From positions 125,193-189,192 of the forward strand of contig NZ_LT799418.1 in assembly GCF_900162725.1 (NCBI RefSeq): a stretch of 64,000 nt of DNA. The letters are read 5' to 3'. A program made the position numbers and the translations under genes. This DNA comes from Parabacteroides sp. Marseille-P3160 (lineage in GTDB: Bacteria > Bacteroidota > Bacteroidia > Bacteroidales > Tannerellaceae). Shown one piece after another: positions 1-8,615 of this stretch; within the stretch, counting starts at the first letter, position 1, and the number at the start of each line of letters is the position of its first letter. A model generated the notes under the pieces. It saw only the letters and a program-made list of their open reading frames with translations. It did not search any database and was not told the DNA's origin.

Positions 1-2868
1 TTCACCTAAACGCATACCTTTGTAATAGTTATCGGCTAAAGATTGGTTACCGCTTGTGCTCAAAGAATAAGTCGAATTGTTAAATTTATCGATTACGGAA
101 TAATAATCGGCAAAAGTCCCTTTAATACTATAATTGAAGTTCTTCCCTGCTAATTTGAAGCGGTTACGCCATTCCATGGAAAGTTCATAACCGTAAGTTG
201 ACATATCTGCATAGTTGCCTTTTGGAGAGGAAGCTCCGAATACATCCGGAACGGTAGGGCCGGCGACAATCATATCCGTCGTTTTACGTACATAATAGTC
301 ACCCGTTACGCTTAAATGGTTATCAAAAAATCCTAAATCAGCACCCACATCATAAGTTTTAGATGTTTCCCAAGTCAAATCTTCAGGAAGTGCGGCAGGA
401 GAAGACATGTAACGTTGCCTTAAACCATTCAGTATATAATTTGATGTAGACACGGATAATGTCTGTTTATACTGGTAGTTGCTTAAACCGGAAGCATTGC
501 CTAATGCACCGTAAGACACACGGATTTTTGCGTTGGAAACAGCTTTGGGATCAACGTTCCACCAATGTTCCTGGGAGATACGCCAGCCGGCAGATGCGGA
601 AGGAAAGAACGCCCAGCGTTCATTATCCGGGAAACGGGAAGAGCCATCATAACGGCCGTTTATCTCGAATAAATAGCGCTCATCAAAAGCGTAATTCAAA
701 CGGAAGAATGCTCCGCCAAACTGATATGCAGACCAAGAAGAGGTGATACTCTTATTATCAGTGCCCATCGCCAGATTAATGTTTTCCACATCGTCTGTCA
801 ATAAATCATCATTGTATGCATAAATCTGTTTGTAATTAGACTTTTCATAGTTCCAGCCAGCCATTGCTTTAAAATAATGCTTTTCATTAAAAGTATTTTC
901 AAATTCGCTATACAAGTTCGTTGCGATATAGCGTGTATTGTCGGTTGTTTCTGCCAGATTCGAGTAAGTTCCTGTTATGTATTCAATTGTACTTGTTCCT
1001 TCTTCATTAACGGCTTTGGCGTAAGGAGAACGAACCTGCTTTTTCGTTTTTTCGTAAGAGGTCTTTTTGTAGGTAAAATCCCCGTTAATACGTAATTTGT
1101 CGTTCAGTAATTTTGCCGTAAAAGAAACGGTATTTTTAAACTCTTCGTTTTTGGTTGTGATACCACTCCGGCCATATAACAAATCACCTACGCTATATAC
1201 GGAACTATAGGTCAATGTCCCGTCCGGATTGAACATAGGAGAAGACGGATGTCCCTCGTCGGCGATATTTCTCCAAATCACTCCAGAACCTTCTGAATAA
1301 GTGATCGGATTGTAATATTTATTATTGGCAAATTCAAAGTTATTATTGATTTTCAACCAAGGATTGACCTGGTATCCTCCTTTGAAACGCATGTTATATG
1401 TTTTGAATTTATCCGTTTGTTTATCACTATCAAACAAACCGTCATATGAATAGAAACGGCCAGAAAGATAATAATCAAATTTACCGTCCGAACCGGAAAC
1501 GGACAGATTCTGGTTTTGGCTAAATACCTGGTTTTTATACATTAAGTCATAGTAGTCTGTCCCTTCAGGATAATAGACATAACGCCCCTTCGTCCCGATG
1601 GAACCGTCAGAAATTACCGTGCCGAATTCTCCTGCATCGTGGCGGCGTTTATATTCCTCCAACCAGGTTACTGAAAATTGTTGTGTCTTATTGATCCCTG
1701 AGGGATTAGAAAAATTATAATTATAATAAGATTTATAAAAATGTTCTGCCCATACGTAACCGTCAGATACAACGTCCGGCACGTTTTGCGGAGATTGCAT
1801 AGAATAGTTGGAAGAATATGCTACTTTAGGTTTACCTGTTGCTGCATTTTTAGTTATAATTAATACCACGCCGAAAGGTGCACGCGCACCGTAAATAGCA
1901 GAAGCCGCTGCATCTTTTAACACCGAGACATTTTCTATATCATTAGGATTCAGCAAAGACGGATCACCTTCTACTCCGTCAATTAACACTAAGGCGTTGC
2001 CACCATTAATGGAACCAGCGCCACGAACATTAAAATCAGCCGTGCGACCAGGTTTACCGTCGGCTAATGAAATATTGAGGTTTGGAACTACACCTTCCAT
2101 CATTTGGGTAACATTGGCTGCGGGACGACCTTTAAATACATCGCTACCTACCTGTTCCACCGCTCCCGTCAGGTTCACTTTCCTCTGGGAGCCGTAACCT
2201 ACCACCACCACTTCGTCCAGTGATTGAAGATCCTCTTGTAAAACAACTTCGATATTCGTTTTTCCGGCTAAAGGAATTTCCTGGGAAATATATCCGATAA
2301 AAGAGACTTGTAATACTTCACCGGAAAGAATACTCAAACTAAATTTACCATCCACGTCGCTAATAGTCCCATTTGTTGTACCTTTCACTACGATATTGGC
2401 CCCGATAATAGGTTCACCATCCACCCCTTTTACTGTTCCGTTCACTTTTTTAGCGTTCTGTTGGGTCTGGAGTTGGATTGCTTCCGCTTGTTTTTTCTCT
2501 TTCATAATGACAATATGATTGCCATTCATTGTAAAAACGAACTCCTCAGATCCGAGAATTTGGGTAAGAACATCTTTTACTCTTTTGTTTCGGACAGACA
2601 ATGAAACAGTCCGATTCATATCAACCTCATCGGCATCAATCCAGAAAGAGTAGCCAGTTTGTTCTTTAATCGAATGGATAACATCGTTCAGTGTCCCGTT
2701 CTTAATCTGAATAGACACTTTGGCATTCTGGGAATAACTATTCGCAGATACAGAAAAGAAACATGCAAAAAATAGGAGGACTGTGATTCTCATAATAGAT
2801 AGAATTTTATTTTTGCATAGGGTTGGACATATCTGTCCTTTGCATGATGTTTTTTTATACATTTGCAT
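1..2868 (-). CDS. SusC/RagA-family TonB-dependent outer-membrane receptor with STN domain (3' end outside window)
   Basis: Outer-membrane transporter that takes up a glycan or other large nutrient with TonB energy, normally paired with a SusD lipoprotein that would lie beyond the left edge. 956 residues are visible with no stop. A signal peptide lies near residues 24-47 (ends SANSYSQ). An STN domain (about 50-102) follows, then a CarboxypepD_reg-like domain (143-225), and the TonB plug with the family signature VVVGYGSQRK at about 221-230. Aromatic-rich barrel strands follow. The STN domain is the part that signals to FecR anti-sigma factors, and a fecR gene lies directly upstream. I chose the start at 2868 (an ATG also at 2862) because it gives the long basic pre-signal stretch common in this family; 2793 is the alternative. 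The substrate cannot be told from sequence. Confidence 0.9.
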   Translation of the reverse strand, partial: MQMYKKTSCKGQICPTLCKNKILSIMRITVLLFFACFFSVSANSYSQNAKVSIQIKNGTLNDVIHSIKEQTGYSFWIDADEVDMNRTVSLSVRNKRVKDVLTQILGSEEFVFTMNGNHIVIMKEKKQAEAIQLQTQQNAKKVNGTVKGVDGEPIIGANIVVKGTTNGTISDVDGKFSLSILSGEVLQVSFIGYISQEIPLAGKTNIEVVLQEDLQSLDEVVVVGYGSQRKVNLTGAVEQVGSDVFKGRPAANVTQMMEGVVPNLNISLADGKPGRTADFNVRGAGSINGGNALVLIDGVEGDPSLLNPNDIENVSVLKDAAASAIYGARAPFGVVLIITKNAATGKPKVAYSSNYSMQSPQNVPDVVSDGYVWAEHFYKSYYNYNFSNPSGINKTQQFSVTWLEEYKRRHDAGEFGTVISDGSIGTKGRYVYYPEGTDYYDLMYKNQVFSQNQNLSVSGSDGKFDYYLSGRFYSYDGLFDSDKQTDKFKTYNMRFKGGYQVNPWLKINNNFEFANNKYYNPITYSEGSGVIWRNIADEGHPSSPMFNPDGTLTYSSVYSVGDLLYGRSGITTKNEEFKNTVSFTAKLLNDKLRINGDFTYKKTSYEKTKKQVRSPYAKAVNEEGTSTIEYITGTYSNLAETTDNTRYIATNLYSEFENTFNEKHYFKAMAGWNYEKSNYKQIYAYNDDLLTDDVENINLAMGTDNKSITSSWSAYQFGGAFFRLNYAFDERYLFEINGRYDGSSRFPDNERWAFFPSASAGWRISQEHWWNVDPKAVSNAKIRVSYGALGNASGLSNYQYKQTLSVSTSNYILNGLRQRYMSSPAALPEDLTWETSKTYDVGADLGFFDNHLSVTGDYYVRKTTDMIVAGPTVPDVFGASSPKGNYADMSTYGYELSMEWRNRFKLAGKNFNYSIKGTFADYYSVIDKFNNSTYSLSTSGNQSLADNYYKGMRLGE

Positions 2869-2915
2869 TTGTTATTAAGGTTAATAATCTAATTTTTAGG
2901 TTGTAACTTTTGACT

Positions 2916-2953
2916 GAATCGGAAGATGCGTCACCATTTTCCGATTCTTTTTT
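2916..2953. terminator. Hairpin between fecR and the susC-like gene
   Basis: A perfect 9-bp stem GAATCGGAA (2916-2924) / TTCCGATTC (2939-2947) is followed on the plus strand by six T. On the minus strand, the direction of the flanking genes, the hairpin lacks a T tract. It may therefore be an attenuator or RNA processing site between fecR and the receptor gene rather than a full terminator. Confidence 0.4.
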
Positions 2954-3011
2954 AAATCAAGATCTTTTTCTCCATAGGCATTTTCGTTTTTAAGGTTAAC
3001 AATTCTCTCTA

Positions 3012-3995
3012 TTAATATACGTCTATCTTGTTTCCATTGATTCGATACTTGAATTTTCCGTCAGATGCCATGACATTGAAAACTTGTTCAATAGTTTCGT
3101 TATTTTTAAAGTCTCCGATAAAATGACGTTTCCTAATGGATTGGCTGTTGATCGTGACCTCTACGTTGAAATTCCGCTCCAATACCCGGATGATTTCCTC
3201 AAATGTTTCTCCGGTGAAAACCATCCGGTTCTGTAACCAGTCCGTGGCCCCGTCAATATTATTATTAACGATCATTTTCCCCGTTGCGGGATTATATAAG
3301 GCGATATCATTCGGTTTCAGGAGGGTGGAAGGGTAGGCATTCGCAGATAATTGCACCGATCCCTCCAGGAGGGCCACTTTGATGTTTTCATTGTCGGAAT
3401 ACGCATTTACGTTAAATTTCGTGCCCAGTACCCTGACCGACACCGCTCCGGCGTCAACGATGAAGGGAAGCGATTTGTTTTGGGCGACCTCCAGATAGGC
3501 TTCACCGATAAGGCGGATCCGGCGCTCCTTCTTTCCGAATTTCGGATCGAAGGAAAGGCTTGTCCCCGCATTCAGCCATATTTTTGTCCCGTCTTCCAAA
3601 GTCAACTGCGTTCTGGAGCCATTTGGAACGACAATATCGGAGATCAGTACCCGTTCCTTTTCCCGGGGTGTAAAATAAGAATAAGCGAAATAGCAGAGGA
3701 AAGCAAAAGGGAGCAGTACGGCAGCATATAGCAAACTACGCCCCAAGAAGCGTTGCTTCGAACGGGTACGTTTCCTGAAGAGCCGGTAGGCTTCCTCTTT
3801 ATCGAATATCTTTCCCGATTCGAGTATGCGGAGAGAGTCCCACGTCTGTTTCATCTCTTCGTAATACATAAAGTTCTCTTCCGACGCCGCAATCCAGGCA
3901 TCCAATTCCTGTTTTGATTCGCCGGAAAGGTTTCCTGTCAACGAATCAATAATGAGGACGGTCCAATAGTCCTTATTTGGTATCGAGTGCATCAT
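3012..3995 (-). CDS. FecR-family anti-sigma factor
   Basis: Inner-membrane anti-sigma factor that holds an ECF sigma factor until its outer-membrane receptor signals substrate. 327 residues: a cytoplasmic N-terminal sigma-binding part (1-80), one membrane helix (about 86-107), a periplasmic FecR domain (about 117-218, with EDGTKIWLNAGT and GTKFNVNAY) and a C-terminal DUF4974-type STN-like domain (about 255-325). This is the standard Bacteroidetes layout. The partner sigma gene is upstream at 4389-4982 but separated by 393 bases, where these pairs usually sit close together. The receptor with an STN domain is 143 bases downstream. Family is certain; the pairing is inferred from order. Confidence 0.93.
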   Translation of the reverse strand: MMHSIPNKDYWTVLIIDSLTGNLSGESKQELDAWIAASEENFMYYEEMKQTWDSLRILESGKIFDKEEAYRLFRKRTRSKQRFLGRSLLYAAVLLPFAFLCYFAYSYFTPREKERVLISDIVVPNGSRTQLTLEDGTKIWLNAGTSLSFDPKFGKKERRIRLIGEAYLEVAQNKSLPFIVDAGAVSVRVLGTKFNVNAYSDNENIKVALLEGSVQLSANAYPSTLLKPNDIALYNPATGKMIVNNNIDGATDWLQNRMVFTGETFEEIIRVLERNFNVEVTINSQSIRKRHFIGDFKNNETIEQVFNVMASDGKFKYRINGNKIDVY

Positions 3996-4137
3996 CCTTT
4001 TTACTCTTTCTATCCATTAGACAGTTGAAAACAAAAAGAGGGTAAATGAAAGATCGTTTTTTTGAGAGATAAATTAAAACGCAGGTAGACTCTTTCCAAG
4101 TAGCCGGTATATCAATTGGTTACAAACAGTAGGAGCC

Positions 4138-4230
4138 TTTGGGTGTTTGATGGCAATGAAACACGTGTTTGACGGCTGTCGAACACGTGTTTCACAGCCG
4201 TAGAACACGTGTTCGACAGCCGTCAAACAC
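4138..4230. repeat. 22-nt-period tandem array of alternating small palindromes (array 1)
   Basis: Units begin at 4160, 4182 and 4204, each starting AACACGTGTT; a degenerate copy begins at 4138 and the first five bases of another at 4226. Each unit holds a CACGTG core and a GACGGCTGTC or GACAGCCGTC near-palindrome with centres 11 nt apart. Units abut with no spacers. The rest of the 3996-4388 gap holds TAAACT/AGTTTA (4231-4246), the 16-base palindrome at 4272-4287 and a 6-bp hairpin (4359-4376) just after the sigma gene stop. No open reading frame of note is present. Confidence 0.8.
4165..4230. repeat. Perfect 27-bp inverted repeat with 12-nt loop
   Basis: Arms 4165-4191 and 4204-4230 are exact reverse complements; the loop is 4192-4203. 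It arises from the orientation of units inside array 1. In RNA it would form a very stable hairpin in the transcript between the sigma and fecR genes. No T tract follows on either strand, so it does not look like a simple intrinsic terminator. Confidence 0.85.
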
Positions 4231-4388
4231 TAAACTGTCTAGTTTAATGATTTTAGTTGACTACATTTTCTCTAACTTATAAGTTAGGTTGACTTGTTTA
4301 TTATTTAGTTATAAATCACATTGACTCATTTTGTAGCCGGTGAAAGAAGCGGGTAGCACCAATGGCAAGTCATTGGGCTAAAAGGTAA

Positions 4389-4982
4389 TCAGAGAATAAA
4401 AATAAAAAAGAGGATGCCTATAAAATAATCCCTTAGTTCTTCCCTCAGGCGGGAGAGCGCTTGTTTGATATGATACTTCACCGTATCGACGGAGACGCCG
4501 GACTTCTCCGCGATCTCTTGGTATTTAAGGCCGGAAAAGCGGCTCAATTCAAAAATTTCACGGGTGAACCCAGGTAATTTCTCAAGGCTCTCACTAATTC
4601 TCAGATCCAGTTCCTTTTCGATCAGGCGGGCTAGCGGATTCGCGGAATCCTCTTCGGAAGCCGTTTGTCTTTCTTCCCATTCCCGCCCGGCCTGCTCTTT
4701 CAGGTTTTCCCGGTTCCGCATCTCTTCCTGATAATTCAGGAAGCGGTTTTTGACTGCTTTTAGCAAGTAGCTCCGGATAGACTGGCTGATCTGTAGATCT
4801 TCCCTTTTTTGCCAGAGATTGAAGAATACATCACTCACGATTGTCTCAGCCGCAAACCGATCCTTTACATATTGATAGGCGAAAAGACAGAGGGCGGAAT
4901 AATGGAGGTCGAAAAGCTTTTTATAAGCACTCTCCTTTCCTTCTCTTAACTGATTCGACAGATACTCTTCATCCGCATTCAT
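4389..4982 (-). CDS. ECF RNA polymerase sigma factor (FecI-like)
   Basis: Alternative sigma factor that directs RNA polymerase to promoters of a nutrient-uptake locus. 197 residues with sigma region 2 (about 25-90, including the helix with SDVFFNLWQKRE) and region 4 (about 130-185, helix-turn-helix near YQEIAEKSGVSVDTVKYH). The protein ends in a short hydrophobic tail (GILFFIFIL), often seen in Bacteroidetes members next to FecR. Downstream on the same strand are fecR and the STN-containing receptor, so these three most likely form one transenvelope signalling unit. Target promoters cannot be read here. Confidence 0.92.
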   Translation of the reverse strand: MNADEEYLSNQLREGKESAYKKLFDLHYSALCLFAYQYVKDRFAAETIVSDVFFNLWQKREDLQISQSIRSYLLKAVKNRFLNYQEEMRNRENLKEQAGREWEERQTASEEDSANPLARLIEKELDLRISESLEKLPGFTREIFELSRFSGLKYQEIAEKSGVSVDTVKYHIKQALSRLREELRDYFIGILFFIFIL

Positions 4983-5039
4983 GGCTCAACGGTTTAGGAC
5001 AAAATTGGCTTTCGTGATTTTCATATTCTTGTACGCTTC

Positions 5040-5047
5040 CAAATGTA
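5040..5047 (-). promoter_or_regulatory. Candidate -7 element for the ECF sigma gene
   Basis: Reads TACATTTG on the minus strand, matching the Bacteroidetes -7 consensus TAnnTTTG, 58 bases before the sigma gene start. I see no TTTG at -33. Confidence 0.35.
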
Positions 5048-5061
5048 GCGATAGCAAATTA

Positions 5062-5099
5062 ATAAAAAAAGAGGAACCCTTTAAAAAAGAGTCCCTCTT
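5062..5099 (-). terminator. Intrinsic terminator of gdhA
   Basis: On the minus strand AAGAGGGAC pairs with GTTCCTCTT (one G-U pair) and is followed by TTTTTATT. It lies about 25 bases past the gdhA stop. Confidence 0.7.
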
Positions 5100-5124
5100 C
5101 GCAAAATCTATCTATGAGAGTTTT

Positions 5125-6459
5125 TTATAAGATGCCTTGCGCCATCATGGCTTTGGCAACCTTCATGAAGCCGGCCACGTTGGCCCCCTTGACGTAGTTC
5201 ACGTAACCGTCGCTCTGCGTACCGTATTTCGTGCATTGTTCGTGGATAGACCGCATGATGCCTTTCAGCTTCTCGTCTACCTCCTCACGGCTCCAGCTCA
5301 GCTTCATGGCGTTTTGCGTCATTTCGAGGCCGGAAACCGAAACGCCACCTGCATTGGCGGCTTTTCCCGGAGCGTAAAGGATTTTGGCCTTCAGGAATTC
5401 ATCGATCGCTTCCGGAGTCGAGGGCATGTTCGCTCCCTCGGAGACGGCTATACAGCCGTTGGCCAACAATGTCTTTGCATCGTCGCCATTCAGTTCGTTT
5501 TGTGTTGCGCTGGGAAGGGCGATATCGCATTTTTCACCCCAAGGACGTCCTCCTTCTACATATTTACATCCGTAGTGTTCCGCATATTCACGGATACGGC
5601 CTCGATAAAGATTTTTAAGATCCATGATATATTGCAGCTTTTCGCTGTCGATGCCTTCCGAATCATAGATATATCCGTTGGAATCGGAAAGGGTGACCAC
5701 TTTGGCACCTAATTCGATCAATTTTTCAACGGTATATTGAGCCACATTGCCGGAACCGGAAACGGCGACCACTTTTCCTTTGATATCAATGTTCCGTGTT
5801 TCCAACATCTGCAAGAGGAAATAGACATTTCCGTAGCCGGTTGCTTCCGGGCGGATCAAGGAGCCTCCGAACTCGATACCTTTACCGGTGAGGGTTCCTG
5901 TGTTCTCACGGGCCAACTTCTTGTACATGCCATAGAGGAAACTGACTTCACGTCCTCCTACGCCGATATCACCTGCCGGCACGTCGGTCTCCGGGCCGAT
6001 ATGACGCCACAATTCCAGCATGAAAGCCTGGCAGAAACGCATGATTTCAGCATTGGATTTTCCTTTGGGGTTAAAGTCCGAGCCTCCCTTGCCTCCTCCC
6101 ATCGGAAGGGTGGTCAAGGCATTTTTAAAGGTCTGTTCGAAAGCGAGGAATTTAAGAATCGATAAATTTACCGAGGCATGAAAACGAATACCGCCTTTGT
6201 ACGGACCGATGGCATTGTTATGCTGGATACGATAGCCCATATTGGTATGGACTTGCCCCTTGTCATCCGTCCAAGTGACGCGGAAAGAAAAAATCCGATC
6301 GGAAATGCAAAGGCGTTCGATCAGATTGGCTTTTTCAAACTCGGGATGCTCATTATATGCTTCCTCGATGGTGGGTAGCACTTCCGCTACCGCTTGATGA
6401 TACTCCGGTTCATTAGGGAACCGTCTTTTTAAAAGGTCTAAAATTTCATTTGCCTTCAT
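5125..6459 (-). CDS. gdhA: Glutamate dehydrogenase (hexameric, probably NADP-linked)
   Basis: Interconverts 2-oxoglutarate plus ammonium and glutamate; the main ammonium entry in many gut Bacteroidales. 444 residues, normal for the hexameric family. The glutamate/catalytic-lysine segment PMGGGKGGSDFNPKG starts near residue 119 (Lys124), and the dinucleotide fold carries SGSGNVAQY. An open frame extends 30 codons further, but the -7 element at 6520-6527 puts transcription start near 6513, so the ATG at 6459 (protein begins MKANEILDLL) is the likely start. It is monocistronic, with its own promoter and terminator. Cofactor choice is inferred from family resemblance. Confidence 0.95.
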   Translation of the reverse strand: MKANEILDLLKRRFPNEPEYHQAVAEVLPTIEEAYNEHPEFEKANLIERLCISDRIFSFRVTWTDDKGQVHTNMGYRIQHNNAIGPYKGGIRFHASVNLSILKFLAFEQTFKNALTTLPMGGGKGGSDFNPKGKSNAEIMRFCQAFMLELWRHIGPETDVPAGDIGVGGREVSFLYGMYKKLARENTGTLTGKGIEFGGSLIRPEATGYGNVYFLLQMLETRNIDIKGKVVAVSGSGNVAQYTVEKLIELGAKVVTLSDSNGYIYDSEGIDSEKLQYIMDLKNLYRGRIREYAEHYGCKYVEGGRPWGEKCDIALPSATQNELNGDDAKTLLANGCIAVSEGANMPSTPEAIDEFLKAKILYAPGKAANAGGVSVSGLEMTQNAMKLSWSREEVDEKLKGIMRSIHEQCTKYGTQSDGYVNYVKGANVAGFMKVAKAMMAQGIL

Positions 6460-6519
6460 AAAGGGTTTGTTTTGATTATAGAATGTTCTTTGTATTACCG
6501 CTAATACATGAAAGAGGTG

Positions 6520-6550
6520 CAAAGTTAAACAGTTTGAAATATAAAACAAA
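6520..6550 (-). promoter_or_regulatory. gdhA promoter, Bacteroidetes type
   Basis: Minus strand: TTTG (6547-6550), 19 bases, then TAACTTTG (6520-6527). This matches the known TTTG-N19-21-TAnnTTTG consensus exactly. Confidence 0.65.
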
Positions 6551-6641
6551 GCATTTGTAATAATTCGACATAAAAAAGGACGGAAAAGTACAGAAAAGCT
6601 TCTCCGCCCTATCGAGGTGCGATCTTTTTCAAAACCAGAAA

Positions 6642-8045
6642 TCAGAACCGGAAGAAATTCTTCGCATTATAATAAGAGATGTTTTCCACCATTTTTCCCA
6701 AGAAATCAATCTGTGAAGCAGGCAACAGTCCTTTTTCTACATCATTGCCAATCAGATTACAAAGGATCCGTCGGAAATATTCGTGGCGTGGATAGGACAA
6801 GAAACTACGGGAATCCGTCAGCATCCCGACAAAACGGCTTAACAGCCCCATATTAGAGAGTGAATTCATCTGCGCTTCCATTCCGCTTTTCTGATCGAGG
6901 AACCACCATCCGGAACCGAATTGGATTTTACCGGCAACGGAACCATCCTGAAAGTTACCGATCATCGTAGCGACCATATCGTTGTCGCGCGGATTCAGGT
7001 TATAGATAATTGTCTTTGCCAGATGATTCTCGCTGTCCAGCCGGTCGAAGAAGCGGGACATACTCCGGGCAACATCCGGATCGGCAATGGAATCGCATCC
7101 GATATCCGGCCCGAGTTGCTTGAATAGACGCGTATTATTATTACGAAGCGCTCCGTAATGGAATTGTTGTGTCCACCCTTTTTCCCAGTCCATTAAAGCG
7201 AAATCCCAGAGAATCGCCGATTTGAATTTGGAGATTTCCTCCTCCGTCAGTTCCTTCCCGCCATAAACTTTATTGAAGATGGCTGCAATTCCGGCAGAGG
7301 TATACTCCTCGGCATAGAACGTATCCAGTCCATGGTCGGAAAGCCTACAGCCGACACTGCCAAAGAAGTCGTGGCGCTTGCGCAAAGCCGCGATCAAATC
7401 ATTATAATTGCTGATCTCCACTCCCGATATGGCGGACAACTTTTCCACGTATTGCCGGTAATTGGCCGGAGATTCGACAGCCATTGCCTTATCAGGCCGC
7501 CAGGTAGGAAGCACCTTTATCTCGAATCCTTCTTTCTTCAGGGCAAGGTGATATTCCAGGGAATCGATCGGATCATCCGTTGTGCAGACCGTTTCTACCC
7601 GGTAATGCTTCATCAGTCCGCGGGCGGAAAATTCAGGGGTCTGCAATTTGGCGGTACATTCGTCGTAGATCTCGCGCGCTGTTGTCGAATCGAGTAATTT
7701 CGTGATGCCGAAGGCGGTCTTTAACTCCAGGTGGGTCCAATGATATAGTGGGTTCCGCATAGTATAAGGCACCGTTTCGGCCCATTTCTCGAATTTCTCC
7801 CAGTCGCTGGCATCTCCGGTACAATAGCGCTCATCGACCCCATTAGTCCGCATGGCCCTCCATTTGTAATGATCACCGGCCAACCATACTTCGCCAAGGT
7901 TGGCGAATCGATGGTCTTCGGCGATTAACTGGGGATTCAAATGACAATGGTAGTCAATAATAGGTAGTTTCCGGGCATGCTCATGATATAATTTTTGAGC
8001 CGTTTCAGTTTCGAGAACAAAGTTCTCATCTAAGAATGCTTTCAT
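6642..8045 (-). CDS. uxaC: Glucuronate isomerase (uronate isomerase)
   Basis: Isomerises D-glucuronate to D-fructuronate and D-galacturonate to D-tagaturonate, the first cytoplasmic step of uronic-acid breakdown. 467 residues, full length for the family. The N-terminal metal-site motif IDYHCHLNP (about 30-38) is present, as are the conserved TTDDPIDSLEYH and RDNDMVATMIGNF segments. It stands alone here; no uxuA/uxuB or kdg genes are in the window, so the rest of the pathway lies elsewhere. Family assignment is secure. Confidence 0.96.
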   Translation of the reverse strand: MKAFLDENFVLETETAQKLYHEHARKLPIIDYHCHLNPQLIAEDHRFANLGEVWLAGDHYKWRAMRTNGVDERYCTGDASDWEKFEKWAETVPYTMRNPLYHWTHLELKTAFGITKLLDSTTAREIYDECTAKLQTPEFSARGLMKHYRVETVCTTDDPIDSLEYHLALKKEGFEIKVLPTWRPDKAMAVESPANYRQYVEKLSAISGVEISNYNDLIAALRKRHDFFGSVGCRLSDHGLDTFYAEEYTSAGIAAIFNKVYGGKELTEEEISKFKSAILWDFALMDWEKGWTQQFHYGALRNNNTRLFKQLGPDIGCDSIADPDVARSMSRFFDRLDSENHLAKTIIYNLNPRDNDMVATMIGNFQDGSVAGKIQFGSGWWFLDQKSGMEAQMNSLSNMGLLSRFVGMLTDSRSFLSYPRHEYFRRILCNLIGNDVEKGLLPASQIDFLGKMVENISYYNAKNFFRF

Positions 8046-8079
8046 GTATGTATTATTTATTAAATAAATGCGTCATTAA

Positions 8080-8117
8080 CGATGAAGTATGAACCGTTCA
8101 TTGTTCATACTTCATCG
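8080..8117. repeat. Perfect 15-bp hairpin upstream of uxaC
   Basis: CGATGAAGTATGAAC (8080-8094) and its exact reverse complement (8103-8117), with an 8-nt loop. It lies between the DUF2007 gene and uxaC, which are on the same strand. There is no T tract, so its role as a terminator is doubtful; it could be a leader structure for uxaC. Confidence 0.7.
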
Positions 8118-8123
8118 CTCTTC

Positions 8124-8513
8124 TCATCGTTTCGTTAAGTAGGAGCTGACCAGGATCAGTATAACCAAGAGAATGGCAATGATGATAAATAATATTATGA
8201 TCTGCTTTTCCAGAGAAAACCGCCTGAGAAAAGGGATATGCTTCGCCCATCCGACCACTGTTTTTATCTCTTCGGAATACTCCCCTTCGTCAGGGACTTC
8301 ATAACCGCCGGCTTTCATGGTTTCCAAAGCATGGGGTACATTGCTTTCCAACGTTTCCACGCGCACCAACTCCATCCCTACATAACCGGCCAGTACCTGG
8401 CTGCTAGCCTCATTCCGTACATAACAGTCTATTCCTTCCGATTTCAGATAGGAAACCAGTGTTTGGGCTTCCGACAAATATTGAAACCGGGCTATTTCTA
8501 CCATTCGATCCAT
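8124..8513 (-). CDS. DUF2007-domain protein with C-terminal membrane anchor
   Basis: Small protein of about 129 residues. The N-terminal half resembles the DUF2007 (putative signal-transducing protein) fold, with EIARFQYLSEAQTLVSYLKSEGI near the start. A long hydrophobic segment close to the C terminus (IIILFIIIAILLVILILVSSYL) anchors it with the domain most likely in the cytoplasm. The start at 8513 is chosen because AAGGAGG lies 6-7 bases before it; the frame is open 28 codons further, but that stretch runs into the upstream terminator. Function is unknown; the family is thought to bind small ligands or partners. Confidence 0.75.
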   Translation of the reverse strand: MDRMVEIARFQYLSEAQTLVSYLKSEGIDCYVRNEASSQVLAGYVGMELVRVETLESNVPHALETMKAGGYEVPDEGEYSEEIKTVVGWAKHIPFLRRFSLEKQIIILFIIIAILLVILILVSSYLTKR

Positions 8514-8560
8514 CCTTTTCCTCCTTTTTACAAAGGAAAGATATTTCGAGCAATAACACA

Positions 8561-8590
8561 ATAAAAAAGGCTTCTCCAATGGAAGCCTTT
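8561..8590 (-). terminator. Terminator of the second ECF sigma gene
   Basis: AAAGGCTTC / GAAGCCTTT stem (8566-8574 and 8582-8590), followed on the minus strand by TTTTAT. It lies 25 bases past the sigma gene stop and before the DUF2007 gene. Confidence 0.75.
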
Positions 8591-8615
8591 CTTTCAAATT
8601 TTTATTTTTTAAACG

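Noticed and set aside
4138..4230. CRISPR-like look of array 1 (and array 2)
   Set aside because: Units abut with no unique spacers, repeats are only 22 bases and vary, and no cas genes are present.
6457..6549. Longer N terminus for gdhA
   Set aside because: Would begin upstream of the predicted transcription start and includes the promoter itself.
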